Assembly (NCBI RefSeq): GCF_002794255.1
Contig: NZ_PGGW01000071.1
Span: 124,001-188,000 of the forward strand
Source: Streptomyces carminius
GTDB lineage: Bacteria; Actinomycetota; Actinomycetes; Streptomycetales; Streptomycetaceae
Length of the DNA stretch: 64,000 nucleotides
Reading direction: 5' to 3'
Below, piece by piece: positions 15,813 through 24,024 of this stretch (position 1 is the stretch's first letter; every line of letters begins with the position of its first letter). The notes under the pieces were generated by a model. It was not told the origin of the DNA. It did no database searches and worked only from the letters and a program-made list of their open reading frames with translations. Made by a program: the position numbers and the translations under genes.

Positions 15813-18470
15813 TCAGGCCCCGGCGGTGCGGCCGTAGTAGGCCTGGCGCATCAGCGTCCGCATCTCGCCGAGCATCGGCATCCGGGGGTTGGCGGGTGCG
15901 CACTGGTCGGCGTAGGCGTTGCGGGCCTGCTCGGGCAGGGCGGCGAGGAACTCCTTCTCGTCGACGCCCGCCTCCTGGAAGGAGGCCGGGATCCCGCACC
16001 GGGCGCGCAGGTCCTCCACGGCCCGGGCGTAGGACTCCACGCCCTCCTCGGGGGTGGCGGCCGGCAGGCCGAGCGTCCCCGCGATCTCCTGGAAGCGCTC
16101 GTGGGCCCGGTAGGTCTCGTACTTGGGCCAGCCGGTCAGCTTGGTGGGGATGCGGCCGTTGTGGCGGATGACGTGCGGCAGGAGCAGCGCGTTGGTCCTC
16201 CCGTGGGTGAGGTGGAAGGTGTTGCCCAGGGTGTGGGACATGGCGTGCACCAGGCCGAGGAAGGCGTTGGCGAAGGCCATGCCGGCGATGGTGGAAGCGT
16301 TGTGCATCCGCTCACGGGCCTTGGGGTCCTCGGCGCCGCGGGTGACGCAGTTCTCCAGGTTCTCGAAGACCAGCCGGATGGCCTGGAGGCACAGCCCGTC
16401 GGTGTAGTCGTTGGCGTAGACCGACACGTACGCCTCGGTGGCGTGGGTGAGGGCGTCGAAGCCGGAGTCGGCGGTGACGGCGGGCGGCAGGGTGGCGGTC
16501 AGCACCGGGTCGACGATGGCGACGTCGGGGGTGAGCGCGTAGTCGGCCAGCGGGTACTTGCGGGCCGCGGCCGGGTCGGAGATGACCGCGAACGGGGTGA
16601 CCTCGGCGCCGGTGCCGGAGGTGGTGGGCACCGCGATCAGCTTCGCCTTCTCCCCCAGCGGCGGGAAGGTGAAGGCCCGCTTGCGGATGTCGGAGAACTT
16701 CTCCTTGGTGTCGGCGAAGGCGATCTCGGGGTGCTCGTACATCAGCCACATGACCTTGGCGGCGTCGATCGGCGAGCCGCCGCCGAGGGCGACGATGGTG
16801 TCGGGCTCGAACTCGCGCATCTTCGCGGCGCCGCGCTCGACGGTGGCCAGCTCCGGGTTGGGCTCGATGTCGTCGATGATCTGGAGGTTCACCGGCTCGC
16901 GGCGCGAGCGGAGGATGTCCTTGACGCGGGTGAGGTAGCCCAGGCGGTCCATGTTCTGGTCGGTGACGACGGTGACGCGCCGCATGCCGCGCATGTCGCC
17001 GAGGTAGCGCAGCGAGTGCCGCTCGAAGTAGATCTTCGGGGGGACCTTGAACCACTGCATGTTGTTGTTCCGGCGTCCCACCCGCTTGATGTTGAGCAGG
17101 TCGACGGCGGTGACGTTGCCGGAGACCGAGTTGTGGCCGTAGGAGCCGCAGCCCAGGGTCATCGAGGGGAGGAAGGAGTTGTAGACGTCGCCGATGCCGC
17201 CGAGGCTGGAGGGCGCGTTGGCGATGATCCGCACCGCCTTGACGCGGCGGCCGAAGCGCTCGGTGAGCTCCTCGTCGTCGGTGTGGATGACGGCGCTGTG
17301 GCCCAGTCCGTCGAACTCCACCATCTGCGCGGCCAGTTCGATGCCCTGTTCGGTGGATTCGGCGCGCAGCACGGCCAGCACCGGGGAGAGCTTCTCGCGG
17401 CTGAGCGGCTCGGCCGGGCCGACGCCGGAGATCTCGGCGAGGATGACGGAGGCGTCCTCGGGGACGGTGAAGCCGGCCTGCTCGGCGATCCAGGTGACCG
17501 GCCGGCCCACCGCGTCGGCGTTGAGCCTCGCCCCGGCGCAGCCGGCGCCGCGGGCGGTGGCGCCGAACAGGAACTTCTCCAGCTTCTCCTTCTCCTCGGC
17601 GGTGGCCAGGTGGGCGTGGAGCTTGCGGAACTCCGCGATCGCCCGCTCGTAGATGTCCGTGTCCAGGACGGCAGCCTGCTCGGAGGCGCAGATCATGCCG
17701 TTGTCGAAGGCCTTGGAGAGCACGATGTCGTGCACGGCGCGCGGTACGTCGGCGGTGCGGTGGACGTAGGCGGGGACGTTGCCCGCGCCGACGCCGAGCG
17801 CCGGCTTGCCGCACGAGTAGGCCGCCTTGACCATCGCGTTGCCGCCGGTGGCCAGGACGGTGGAGACGTCCGGGTGGTTCATCAGGCGCCCGGTGGCCGC
17901 CATCGAGGGCTCCTCGACCCACTGCACGCAGTGCTCGGGGGCACCGGCCGCCACGGCGGCGTCCCGCACGATCCGGGCCGCCTCGGCGCTGCACCGCTGG
18001 GCCGAGGGGTGGAAGGCGAAGACGATCGGGTTGCGGGTCTTCAGCGCGATGAGCGCCTTGAAGATCGTGGTGGAGGTGGGGTTGGTCACCGGGGTCATGG
18101 CGCAGACGACGCCGACCGGCTCGGCGATCTCGGTGATGCCGTTCAGCTCGTCGCGGCGGATCACGCCGACCGTCTTCAGGCCGTCCATCGAGTGGGTGAC
18201 GTGCTCGCAGGCGAAGAGGTTCTTCATCGCCTTGTCCTCGAAGACGCCCCGGCCGGTCTCGCCGATCGCGAGTTCGGCGAGCTCGCAGTGGTTGCCCAGC
18301 GCGGCGAGCGAGGCCTTCCGCACGATGTGGTCGACCTGCTCCTGGGTGAACGAGGCGTACTCGTCCAGGGCCTTGACGGCGTGCGCCACCAGCGTGTCGA
18401 CAGCGATCTCGGCGGTCATGGCGGCCTTGGCGTCCGACGGGACGGTGGGACGTGCGGCGGCTGCTGCCAT
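15813..18470 (-). CDS. adhE: Bifunctional acetaldehyde-CoA/alcohol dehydrogenase
   Basis: The 885-residue protein has two enzymes in one chain, like E. coli AdhE (891). The N-terminal aldehyde dehydrogenase (about 1-450) has its catalytic Cys261 in NGMICASEQ. The C-terminal iron-dependent alcohol dehydrogenase (about 460-885) has the metal-binding run DALTHATEAY ... GLVHAMSHTLGNTFHLTHG. It reduces acetyl-CoA to ethanol and regenerates two NAD per turn, using acetyl-CoA from PflB encoded next to it. Start ATG 18470 has AGGAG about nine bases upstream. A DosR/DevR-like palindrome lies 122 bp upstream, which suggests induction under hypoxia. Confidence 0.95.
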   Translation of the reverse strand: MAAAAARPTVPSDAKAAMTAEIAVDTLVAHAVKALDEYASFTQEQVDHIVRKASLAALGNHCELAELAIGETGRGVFEDKAMKNLFACEHVTHSMDGLKTVGVIRRDELNGITEIAEPVGVVCAMTPVTNPTSTTIFKALIALKTRNPIVFAFHPSAQRCSAEAARIVRDAAVAAGAPEHCVQWVEEPSMAATGRLMNHPDVSTVLATGGNAMVKAAYSCGKPALGVGAGNVPAYVHRTADVPRAVHDIVLSKAFDNGMICASEQAAVLDTDIYERAIAEFRKLHAHLATAEEKEKLEKFLFGATARGAGCAGARLNADAVGRPVTWIAEQAGFTVPEDASVILAEISGVGPAEPLSREKLSPVLAVLRAESTEQGIELAAQMVEFDGLGHSAVIHTDDEELTERFGRRVKAVRIIANAPSSLGGIGDVYNSFLPSMTLGCGSYGHNSVSGNVTAVDLLNIKRVGRRNNNMQWFKVPPKIYFERHSLRYLGDMRGMRRVTVVTDQNMDRLGYLTRVKDILRSRREPVNLQIIDDIEPNPELATVERGAAKMREFEPDTIVALGGGSPIDAAKVMWLMYEHPEIAFADTKEKFSDIRKRAFTFPPLGEKAKLIAVPTTSGTGAEVTPFAVISDPAAARKYPLADYALTPDVAIVDPVLTATLPPAVTADSGFDALTHATEAYVSVYANDYTDGLCLQAIRLVFENLENCVTRGAEDPKARERMHNASTIAGMAFANAFLGLVHAMSHTLGNTFHLTHGRTNALLLPHVIRHNGRIPTKLTGWPKYETYRAHERFQEIAGTLGLPAATPEEGVESYARAVEDLRARCGIPASFQEAGVDEKEFLAALPEQARNAYADQCAPANPRMPMLGEMRTLMRQAYYGRTAGA

Positions 18471-18560
18471 GGGGGCTCACTCCTGAACGCGGGGGCTTCG
18501 GTACCTCCATTGCACGCCCTGGGCACCCGGTGCCGCAGCCGCCGAAGGGACCCCTGCCGC

Positions 18561-18605
18561 AGGCCGAAGGTCCCGGCCCCGGACCGGCCCCGGGACCAAG
18601 GTCCC
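18561..18605 (-). promoter_or_regulatory. DosR/DevR-like boxes upstream of adhE
   Basis: GGGACCAAGGTCCC (18592-18605) is a perfect palindrome with a 2-base centre. It fits the core of the mycobacterial DosR box (GGGACTWWAGTCCC) except for a compensated T-to-C/A-to-G pair. A second, degenerate copy lies about 18 bp closer to adhE (18561-18574; minus-strand reading GGGACCTTCGGCCT), and a lone GGGACC occurs at 18547. Paired boxes upstream of a start are typical of DosR-regulated promoters. That DevR binds here is inferred. Confidence 0.6.
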
Positions 18606-18637
18606 GCCTTCCCCGTCCGGCCCCGCCACCGGCCCGC

Positions 18638-19675
18638 TCAGCCGCGCCGTTGCCCGCCCATCTGGTGCTTCCAGGGCGGGTTGGCACCGCGGGCCGCGCA
18701 GGTCGCGGCGGCGACCGCGGCCCCGGTGGCCAGAGCTTCCGCCAGCAGGCCGGGGGTCAGGCCGTCCAGCCGTCCGCCCAGGGCCCCGCCGGTGTGCAGG
18801 GCGTGGAGCAGACCGGCCATGAACGAGTCGCCCGCGCCGACGGTGTCGACCACCTCCACGGGCGGGGCGGGTACCCGCAGCCGCTCGCCGTCCAGGGAGG
18901 CCAGGGCGCCGTCGCCGCCGAGCGTGACGACGACCAGCCGGACGCCGTGGCCGTGGAAGACGTCGGCGGCGGCCCCGGGGTCCAGGCCGGGCAGGAGGTG
19001 GCCGAGGTCGTCGTCGGACAGCCGCAGGATGTCGGCCGCCGCGCACCAGCGCGGCAGCCGCTCCCGGTAGACGGCCGGGTCCACCAGCAGCGGCCGGACG
19101 TTGGGGTCCAGCGAGACGGTGGCCCGCTCCCGCGCCCGCTCCAGCAGCCGCTCCACCGCTTCCGAGCCCGGTGGCCGCACCAGCGCCAGCGAACCGGTGT
19201 GCAGGCAGGCCATGGGGGCCGCCGCGGCCGTCGCCAGCTCCTCGTCCGTCCACTGCCAGTCGGCGGTGCCCTCGGCGTGGAAGGAGTAGTCGGCACGGCC
19301 CTCGGCATCGAGGTCCGCGACGGCCAGGGTGGCGGGCCGACCGGTCGTCACCGCCGCGCCGAGGTCCACCCCGGAGGCGGTCAGGTGCGCGCGGAAGAGC
19401 CTGCCGAAGACGTCCTGCGACAGCCGGCCGAGGAAGCGGGTGGGGGTGCCGAGCCGGGCGAGCGCCACGGCGGTGTTGGCGGGGCCGCCGCCGGGCAGGA
19501 CCTCCAGGCCGAGTGTGGGCAGGTCCGGCCCGTTGCCCGTCCCGGAGGTGCTGTCGGCCGGGACGGTGAAGGCGTCGGCGACGCACTCGCCGAGGACGGC
19601 GACGGGGGGCGCGGGGGCGGAGCCGTCGGCCCGGCCGCCTTTCGGGGCGCTGCTGATCGTGGGCATGCCGGTCAT
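18638..19675 (-). CDS. PfkB-family carbohydrate kinase
   Basis: A 345-residue sugar kinase of the ribokinase/fructokinase family. PfkB signature 1 is visible as LPGGGPANTAVALARLG near residue 55, and signature 2 as DTVGAGDSFMAGLLHALH, whose Asp is the catalytic base and whose GAGD forms the anion hole. ADILRLSDDDLGHLLPG and VVVTLGGDGAL match the ATP side. It resembles bacterial fructokinases, but the sugar cannot be fixed from sequence alone. ATG 19675 is used; ATG 19666 is equally possible, and neither has a clear ribosome site, so a leaderless transcript is plausible. No sugar transporter or regulator lies adjacent. Confidence 0.85.
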   Translation of the reverse strand: MTGMPTISSAPKGGRADGSAPAPPVAVLGECVADAFTVPADSTSGTGNGPDLPTLGLEVLPGGGPANTAVALARLGTPTRFLGRLSQDVFGRLFRAHLTASGVDLGAAVTTGRPATLAVADLDAEGRADYSFHAEGTADWQWTDEELATAAAAPMACLHTGSLALVRPPGSEAVERLLERARERATVSLDPNVRPLLVDPAVYRERLPRWCAAADILRLSDDDLGHLLPGLDPGAAADVFHGHGVRLVVVTLGGDGALASLDGERLRVPAPPVEVVDTVGAGDSFMAGLLHALHTGGALGGRLDGLTPGLLAEALATGAAVAAATCAARGANPPWKHQMGGQRRG

Positions 19676-19805
19676 TGTGGCCCGGGTCCGCCCGCTTCTC
19701 CCGCGCCCGGCGGGCCCGGACCGGATCCGGGCGGGAACCGGAGCGGGACCGGGCCGCAAACGGGCCGGCGGACGCGTGTTCCGGCGGCGTGCTTCACTGG
19801 GCGGC

Positions 19806-20435
19806 GTGGAGAACCCCGAACACGCGGCGACGACCGGGACCACCGGGACCGTCACCGTCACCACCTGGTCGTTCGAGCAGACCGCACCGGAGGACCTCTC
19901 CCCCGCCCGCGTCCCGGATCCCGGGTCCGGCGTCCGGATCGCCCTGGCCCGGGTCCCCAGCCCGGAGTTCAGCCGGTTCCTCTACACCGCCGTCGGCGGG
20001 GACGTCACCTGGACGGACCGGCTGGGGTGGCCGTACGCGCGGTGGCAGGCGTACCTGGCCCGGCCCGGTGTGGAGACCTGGGCGGCGTTCGAGCACGGCA
20101 CCCCGGCCGGATACGCCGAACTGGACCCGCAGCCGGGCGGCGTGGTGGAGATCGCCTATTTCGGCCTGATCCCGGCCTTCCGGGGGCGGGGTATCGGCGG
20201 CCATCTGCTGTCGTACGCGACCGCGCGCGCCTGGGACCTGGCGGAGCGCGCGCCGGGGCGGGAGCCCACCCGGCGGGTGTGGCTGCACACCTGCTCCAAG
20301 GACGGCCCCCACGCGCGGGCGAACTACACCCGGCGCGGTTTCCGGCTCTTCGGCACCAGGGTGACGCGGGAGCCGGCCGTGCCCGCGCCGGGTCCGTGGC
20401 CGAAAGCGTTCGCCCCACATCCCCCGGAGCTGTGA
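19806..20435 (+). CDS. GNAT-family N-acetyltransferase
   Basis: A 209-residue acetyltransferase. The acetyl-CoA pyrophosphate loop is clear in IAYFGLIPAFRGRGIGGHLLSYA (R-G-x-G-I/G-G), and a conserved Asn-Tyr pair follows in ANYTRRGFRLF, where GNAT enzymes place the general-acid Tyr. The first 30 residues are Thr-rich and probably disordered. GTG 19806 is the earliest start giving only this domain; the upstream frame has no other evidence. The acceptor substrate is unknown. It precedes the sulfur operon on the same strand but is separated from it by a leader region. Confidence 0.8.
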   Translation: MENPEHAATTGTTGTVTVTTWSFEQTAPEDLSPARVPDPGSGVRIALARVPSPEFSRFLYTAVGGDVTWTDRLGWPYARWQAYLARPGVETWAAFEHGTPAGYAELDPQPGGVVEIAYFGLIPAFRGRGIGGHLLSYATARAWDLAERAPGREPTRRVWLHTCSKDGPHARANYTRRGFRLFGTRVTREPAVPAPGPWPKAFAPHPPEL

Positions 20436-20470
20436 GCGACACCACAGCGTCTCACCAGGCGGGACGGCTT

Positions 20471-20496
20471 TGTCCATATCTCGGATAGCGGTGGAC
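20471..20496. promoter_or_regulatory. Nested dyad in the sulfur-operon promoter region
   Basis: TATC-TCG-GATA (20477-20487) is flanked by GTCCA (20472-20476) and TGGAC (20492-20496), giving two nested inverted repeats about 40 bp before the leader peptide. It may be an operator for a sulfur-status regulator. The regulator is not identifiable, and the outer arms are not symmetric about the inner ones. Confidence 0.3.
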
Positions 20497-20527
20497 TGCC
20501 GCGAGAAACGCGTGCCACGCTTCTGTC

Positions 20528-20611
20528 ATGTCTCGAGCTGGAATTGCCTTGGTGAGTCGGCGGCACGTCGACCTCGGCCGCATGTCCAGCGCCATCTGTC
20601 CGGCGGGCTGA
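20528..20611 (+). CDS. Sulfur-operon leader peptide (cysteine-responsive type)
   Basis: A 27-codon frame from ATG 20528 to TGA 20611. It contains VSRRHVDLGRMSSAICPAG, which matches the actinobacterial 'putative leader peptide' family found in front of sulfur-assimilation genes: a conserved R-x-x-VDLxR-x-x-SAIC core and a cysteine near the end. Related uORFs in mycobacteria have been shown to attenuate downstream cysteine genes when Cys-tRNA is plentiful. Here the single Cys codon (TGT 20597-20599) lies four codons before the stop. It is 156 bp upstream of the sulfite reductase gene. It is too short for standard gene finders. The ribosome site is weak. Confidence 0.85.
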   Translation: MSRAGIALVSRRHVDLGRMSSAICPAG

Positions 20612-20698
20612 CAGTCCCAGCACCGCCGCACCCCCGCCGCCCCGACACCGCGGGCAGGCGATCCCCGCCCCACGCTCCGCGCCGGAGAGCGCGCACGT

Positions 20699-20715
20699 CC
20701 GCGCGCCCCGCGCGG
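20699..20715 (+). promoter_or_regulatory. Hairpin between leader peptide and sulfite reductase
   Basis: CCGCGCG and CGCGCGG form a perfect 7-bp stem with a CCC loop, inside the 156-bp segment after the leader peptide. A weaker hairpin with CTCCG/CGGAG arms lies at about 20675-20687. No U-run follows, so an effect on Rho access or ribosome loading is more likely than intrinsic termination. Their role in attenuation is inferred. Confidence 0.4.
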
Positions 20716-20767
20716 ATCCGCCCCGCACCGGCGCAGCCGAGTCCAGCCGAAGGACGTAGACACCGCC

Positions 20768-22465
20768 ATGGCCGACACCCGCAAGCCAGCCAGCGCTGCC
20801 CCGACCCGCCGCAAGGCCGGCCGCCACCGCGGCGAAGGTCAGTGGGCCGCCGGACACTTCACCCCTCTCAACGGCAACGAGCAGGTCAAGAAGGACGATG
20901 ACGGTCTCAATGTGCGGACACGCATTGAGACGATCTACGCCCACCGGGGCTTCGACTCCATCGACCCCTCCGACCTGCGCGGCCGGATGCGCTGGTGGGG
21001 CCTGTACACCCAGCGCAAGCCCGGGATCGACGGCGGCAAGACCGCGGTCCTGGAGCCGGAGGAGCTGGACGACGAGTACTTCATGATGCGCGTGCGCATC
21101 GACGGCGGACGGCTGACCACCGAGCAGCTGCGCGTCATCGGCGAGATCTCCCAGGAGTTCGCCCGCGGCACCGCCGACATCACCGACCGGCAGAACATCC
21201 AGCTCCACTGGGTGCGGATCGAGGACGTCCCCGAGATCTGGCGCCGGCTGGAGAGCGTGGGCCTGTCCAGCACCGAGGCGTGCGGCGACACCCCGCGCGC
21301 CTTCCTCGGCTCGCCGGTCGCCGGGATCGCCGCCGACGAGATCATCGACGGCACCCCCGCCCTGGAGGAGGCCAAGCGCCGCATCGTCGGCAATCCGGCG
21401 TACTCCAACCTGCCGCGCAAGTTCAAGACCGCCATCTCCGGCTCCCCGCTGCTGGACGTGGCACACGAGATCAACGACGTCTCCTTCGTCGGCGTCCGCC
21501 ACCCCGAGCTGGGCCCCGGCTTCGACCTGTGGGTGGGCGGCGGCCTGTCCACCAATCCCAAACTCGGCGTCCGGCTGGGCGCCTGGGTGCCGCTGGAGGA
21601 CGTCCCGGACGTCATGGAGGGCGTCGTCTCGATCTTCCGCGACTACGGCTACCGCCGGCTGCGCAACCGCGCCCGGCTGAAGTACCTGGTCGCCGACTGG
21701 GGACCGGAGAAGTTCCGCCAGGTGCTGGAGGACGAGTACCTGACGCGGAAGCTGGCCGACGGCCCCGCCCCCGAGCTCCCCGACCGGCGCTGGCGCGACC
21801 ACATCGGTGTGCACGCCCAGAAGGACGGCCGGTACTACGTCGGCTTCGCCCCCCGCGTCGGCCGCGTCGACGGCACCACCCTCACCAAGATCGCCGAGCT
21901 GGCCGAGGCGCACGGCTCGGGCCGGGTCCGCACCACCGTCGAGCAGAAGATGCTCGTCCTGGACGTGCCCGGGGACCAGGTGGAGTCCCTGGTGGAAGGG
22001 CTGGAGGCGATGGACCTGACCGCGCGTCCGTCCGTCTTCCGGCGCGGCACCATGGCCTGCACCGGCATCGAGTTCTGCAAGCTGGCCATCGTCGAGACCA
22101 AGGGCCGCGCGTCCTCGCTCATCGACGAACTGGAGCGCCGGATGCCGGAGTTCGACGAACCGGTCGCCATCAACGTCAACGGCTGCCCCAACTCCTGCGC
22201 CCGCATCCAGACCGCGGACATCGGCCTCAAGGGCCAGCTCGTCACCGACGCCGACGGCAACCAGGTCGAGGGCTACCAGGTGCACCTGGGCGGCTCCCTC
22301 GGCCTGGACCCCGGCTTCGGCCGCAAGGTCCGCGGGCTGAAGGTCACCGCCACCGAGCTGCCCGACTACGTCGAGCGCGTCCTGACCCGCTACCAGGAGC
22401 AGCGGCAGGACGGCGAGCGGTTCGCCCAGTGGGCGGCCCGCGCCGGTGAGGGGGACCTCAAGTGA
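20768..22465 (+). CDS. sir: Ferredoxin-type sulfite reductase (nitrite/sulfite reductase family)
   Basis: The 565-residue enzyme reduces sulfite to sulfide with six electrons, using siroheme coupled to a 4Fe-4S cluster. The four cluster ligands are Cys431 and Cys437 (CTGIEFC), then Cys473 and Cys477 (NGCPNSC). The two pseudo-symmetric ferredoxin-like/siroheme repeats are present (ITDRQNIQLHWVR; the arginines around it bind siroheme). The family includes nitrite reductases, but the operon (cysHCDN plus sirohydrochlorin chelatase) points to sulfite. ATG 20768 is used. It overlaps the next gene as GTGA. Electrons probably come from ferredoxin, since no flavoprotein subunit is encoded. Confidence 0.94.
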   Translation: MADTRKPASAAPTRRKAGRHRGEGQWAAGHFTPLNGNEQVKKDDDGLNVRTRIETIYAHRGFDSIDPSDLRGRMRWWGLYTQRKPGIDGGKTAVLEPEELDDEYFMMRVRIDGGRLTTEQLRVIGEISQEFARGTADITDRQNIQLHWVRIEDVPEIWRRLESVGLSSTEACGDTPRAFLGSPVAGIAADEIIDGTPALEEAKRRIVGNPAYSNLPRKFKTAISGSPLLDVAHEINDVSFVGVRHPELGPGFDLWVGGGLSTNPKLGVRLGAWVPLEDVPDVMEGVVSIFRDYGYRRLRNRARLKYLVADWGPEKFRQVLEDEYLTRKLADGPAPELPDRRWRDHIGVHAQKDGRYYVGFAPRVGRVDGTTLTKIAELAEAHGSGRVRTTVEQKMLVLDVPGDQVESLVEGLEAMDLTARPSVFRRGTMACTGIEFCKLAIVETKGRASSLIDELERRMPEFDEPVAINVNGCPNSCARIQTADIGLKGQLVTDADGNQVEGYQVHLGGSLGLDPGFGRKVRGLKVTATELPDYVERVLTRYQEQRQDGERFAQWAARAGEGDLK

Positions 22466-22650
22466 GCGAGCGGGCCGCGCCGTTCTACTGCCCCTACTGC
22501 GGGGACGAGGACCTGCGCCCGTCCGAGGCCGGCCACGGCGCCTGGGAGTGCGCCTCCTGCAACCGCGCCTTCAAGCTGTCCTTCCTCGGCCTGCTGGCCG
22601 AGGGGCTGCGGCGGTCCGGCCCGGGCGAGAACGAAGGGAGCGTCCGATGA
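22462..22650 (+). CDS. Small zinc-ribbon protein of the sulfur operon
   Basis: A 62-residue protein with two CxxC knuckles (FYCPYCGDEDL and ECASCNRAF), the pattern of a TFIIB-type zinc ribbon. GTG 22462 overlaps the sulfite reductase stop, and its TGA overlaps the cysH ATG (22647-22650), so it is translated as part of the operon. Relatives sit at the same place in other streptomycete sulfur operons as I recall them. The function is unknown. A role in delivering electrons or metal to sulfite reductase or CysH is a guess from position. Confidence 0.85.
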   Translation: MSERAAPFYCPYCGDEDLRPSEAGHGAWECASCNRAFKLSFLGLLAEGLRRSGPGENEGSVR

Positions 22651-23369
22651 CCCCCACCGACGACCGGCCGGACCTGCGGCGGGACGCCGGCGAACTGCGG
22701 CACGTCGCCGAGAAGGCGGGCCACGAGCTGGAGGACGCCCCGGCCCTGGAGATCCTGCGCTGGGCCGCCGACACCTTCGGACCGCGCTTCTGCGTGACCT
22801 CCTCGATGGAGGACGCGGTCGTCGCGCACCTCGCCTCGCGGGCGATGCCCGGGGTGGACGTGGTGTTCCTCGACACCGGCTACCACTTCCCGGAGACCAT
22901 CGGCACCCGGGACGCGGTGGCGGAGGTGATGGACGTCAACGTCATCACGCTCACCCCGCGGCAGACGGTGGCCGAGCAGGACGCCGAGCACGGGCCGCGG
23001 CTGCACGACCGCGATCCGGACCTGTGCTGCGCGCTGCGCAAGGTCGCCCCCCTGGAGCGGGGGCTGCGGGCGTACGACGCCTGGGCCACCGGCCTGCGCC
23101 GCGACGAGTCCCCGACCCGGGCGAACACCCCGGTCGTCGGCTGGGACGAGCGGCGCGGCAAGGTCAAGGTCTCGCCGATCGCCCGCTGGACCCAGGACGA
23201 CGTGGACGCCTACGTCGCCGAGCACGGTGTGCTGACCAACCCCCTGCTGATGGACGGCTACGCCTCCGTCGGCTGCGCCCCCTGCACCCGGCGGGTGTCG
23301 GCGGGCGAGGACGCCCGGGCCGGCCGCTGGGCCGGGCGCGGCAAGACCGAGTGCGGACTGCACGTCTGA
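22647..23369 (+). CDS. cysH: Assimilatory adenylyl-sulfate (APS) reductase
   Basis: The 240-residue thioredoxin-dependent reductase yields sulfite from activated sulfate. Four cluster cysteines are present, Cys127-Cys128 (DLCCALRKV) and Cys210-x2-Cys213 (GCAPC), which mark the 4Fe-4S class that prefers APS over PAPS. The catalytic cysteine is Cys236 in the C-terminal ECGLH motif. The substrate loop SSMEDAV replaces the usual SGGKDS of the family. ATG 22647 overlaps the stop of the zinc-ribbon gene. A CysC kinase encoded just downstream would divert APS to PAPS, so the pathway probably has two uses for APS. Confidence 0.94.
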   Translation: MTPTDDRPDLRRDAGELRHVAEKAGHELEDAPALEILRWAADTFGPRFCVTSSMEDAVVAHLASRAMPGVDVVFLDTGYHFPETIGTRDAVAEVMDVNVITLTPRQTVAEQDAEHGPRLHDRDPDLCCALRKVAPLERGLRAYDAWATGLRRDESPTRANTPVVGWDERRGKVKVSPIARWTQDDVDAYVAEHGVLTNPLLMDGYASVGCAPCTRRVSAGEDARAGRWAGRGKTECGLHV

Positions 23370-23458
23370 TGGCCGACCCGGAAGGCCGGACGGATGACCC
23401 GACGGATGACACGGCGATGACCCGACAGATGACCCGACGGACGAGGAGCTGCGGATGA
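23369..23458 (+). CDS. Possible 29-codon ORF bridging cysH and cysC
   Basis: ATG 23369 shares a base with the cysH stop (TGATG), and the frame's TGA (23456-23458) overlaps the cysC ATG (23455). The frame therefore exactly bridges the 85-bp gap with start/stop overlaps at both ends. The DNA inside is a degenerate repeat of GATGACCCGAC-like units (23391-23440), and the peptide (MADPEGRTDDPTDD...) is low complexity. It may keep ribosomes moving between the genes rather than make a useful product. Low confidence as a gene. Confidence 0.3.
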   Translation: MADPEGRTDDPTDDTAMTRQMTRRTRSCG

Positions 23459-24024
23459 GCGGGGCGACCGCCCCCGGCGCGGGCGGGACCGGCGAGGGGG
23501 CCACGGTCTGGCTCACCGGTCTGCCGAGCGCCGGCAAGACGACGATCGCCCACGCGCTGGCCGGCCGGCTGCGCGAGGAGGGGCACCGGGTGGAGGTGCT
23601 GGACGGCGACGAGGTGAGGGAGTTCCTCTCCGCCGGGCTGGGCTTCTCCCGGGCGGACCGGCACACCAACGTGCAGCGGATCGGCTTCGTCGCCGAACTG
23701 CTCGCCTCCAACGGGGTGAAGGCCCTGGTCCCGGTGATCGCGCCGTACGCCGACAGCCGCGAGGCGGTGCGCAAGCGCCACCAGGCGGAGGGCACCGCGT
23801 ATCTGGAGGTCCATGTGGCCACCCCGGTCGAGGTGTGCTCCGAGCGCGACGTGAAGGGGCTGTACGCCCGGCAGGCCGCGGGCGAGCTGACCGGGCTGAC
23901 CGGAGTGGACGACCCCTACGAGCCGCCGGCCGACCCCGATCTGCGGATCGAGGCGCACACCGAGACCGTTCAGGACTCCGCAGCCAGGCTGTACGCACTG
24001 CTCGCCGAGAGGGGACTGGCGTGA
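23455..24024 (+). CDS. cysC: Adenylyl-sulfate kinase
   Basis: A 189-residue kinase that phosphorylates APS to PAPS. The P-loop is WLTGLPSAGKTTIAHALA. APS-kinase motifs follow in order: LDGDEVREFLSAGLGFSRADR, then NVQRIGFVAELLASNGV, then APYADSREAVRKRH. Length is standard for the monomeric enzyme. ATG 23455 has GAGGAG about nine bases upstream. The stop overlaps cysD as GTGA. With CysD/CysN it makes up the sulfate-activation branch. Confidence 0.95.
   Translation: MSGATAPGAGGTGEGATVWLTGLPSAGKTTIAHALAGRLREEGHRVEVLDGDEVREFLSAGLGFSRADRHTNVQRIGFVAELLASNGVKALVPVIAPYADSREAVRKRHQAEGTAYLEVHVATPVEVCSERDVKGLYARQAAGELTGLTGVDDPYEPPADPDLRIEAHTETVQDSAARLYALLAERGLA

Noticed and set aside
15780..19070. Plus-strand frame of about 1096 codons opposite adhE
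   Set aside because: Composition is Val/Gly/Asp-rich with no domain; it is the antisense shadow of adhE and the sugar kinase.
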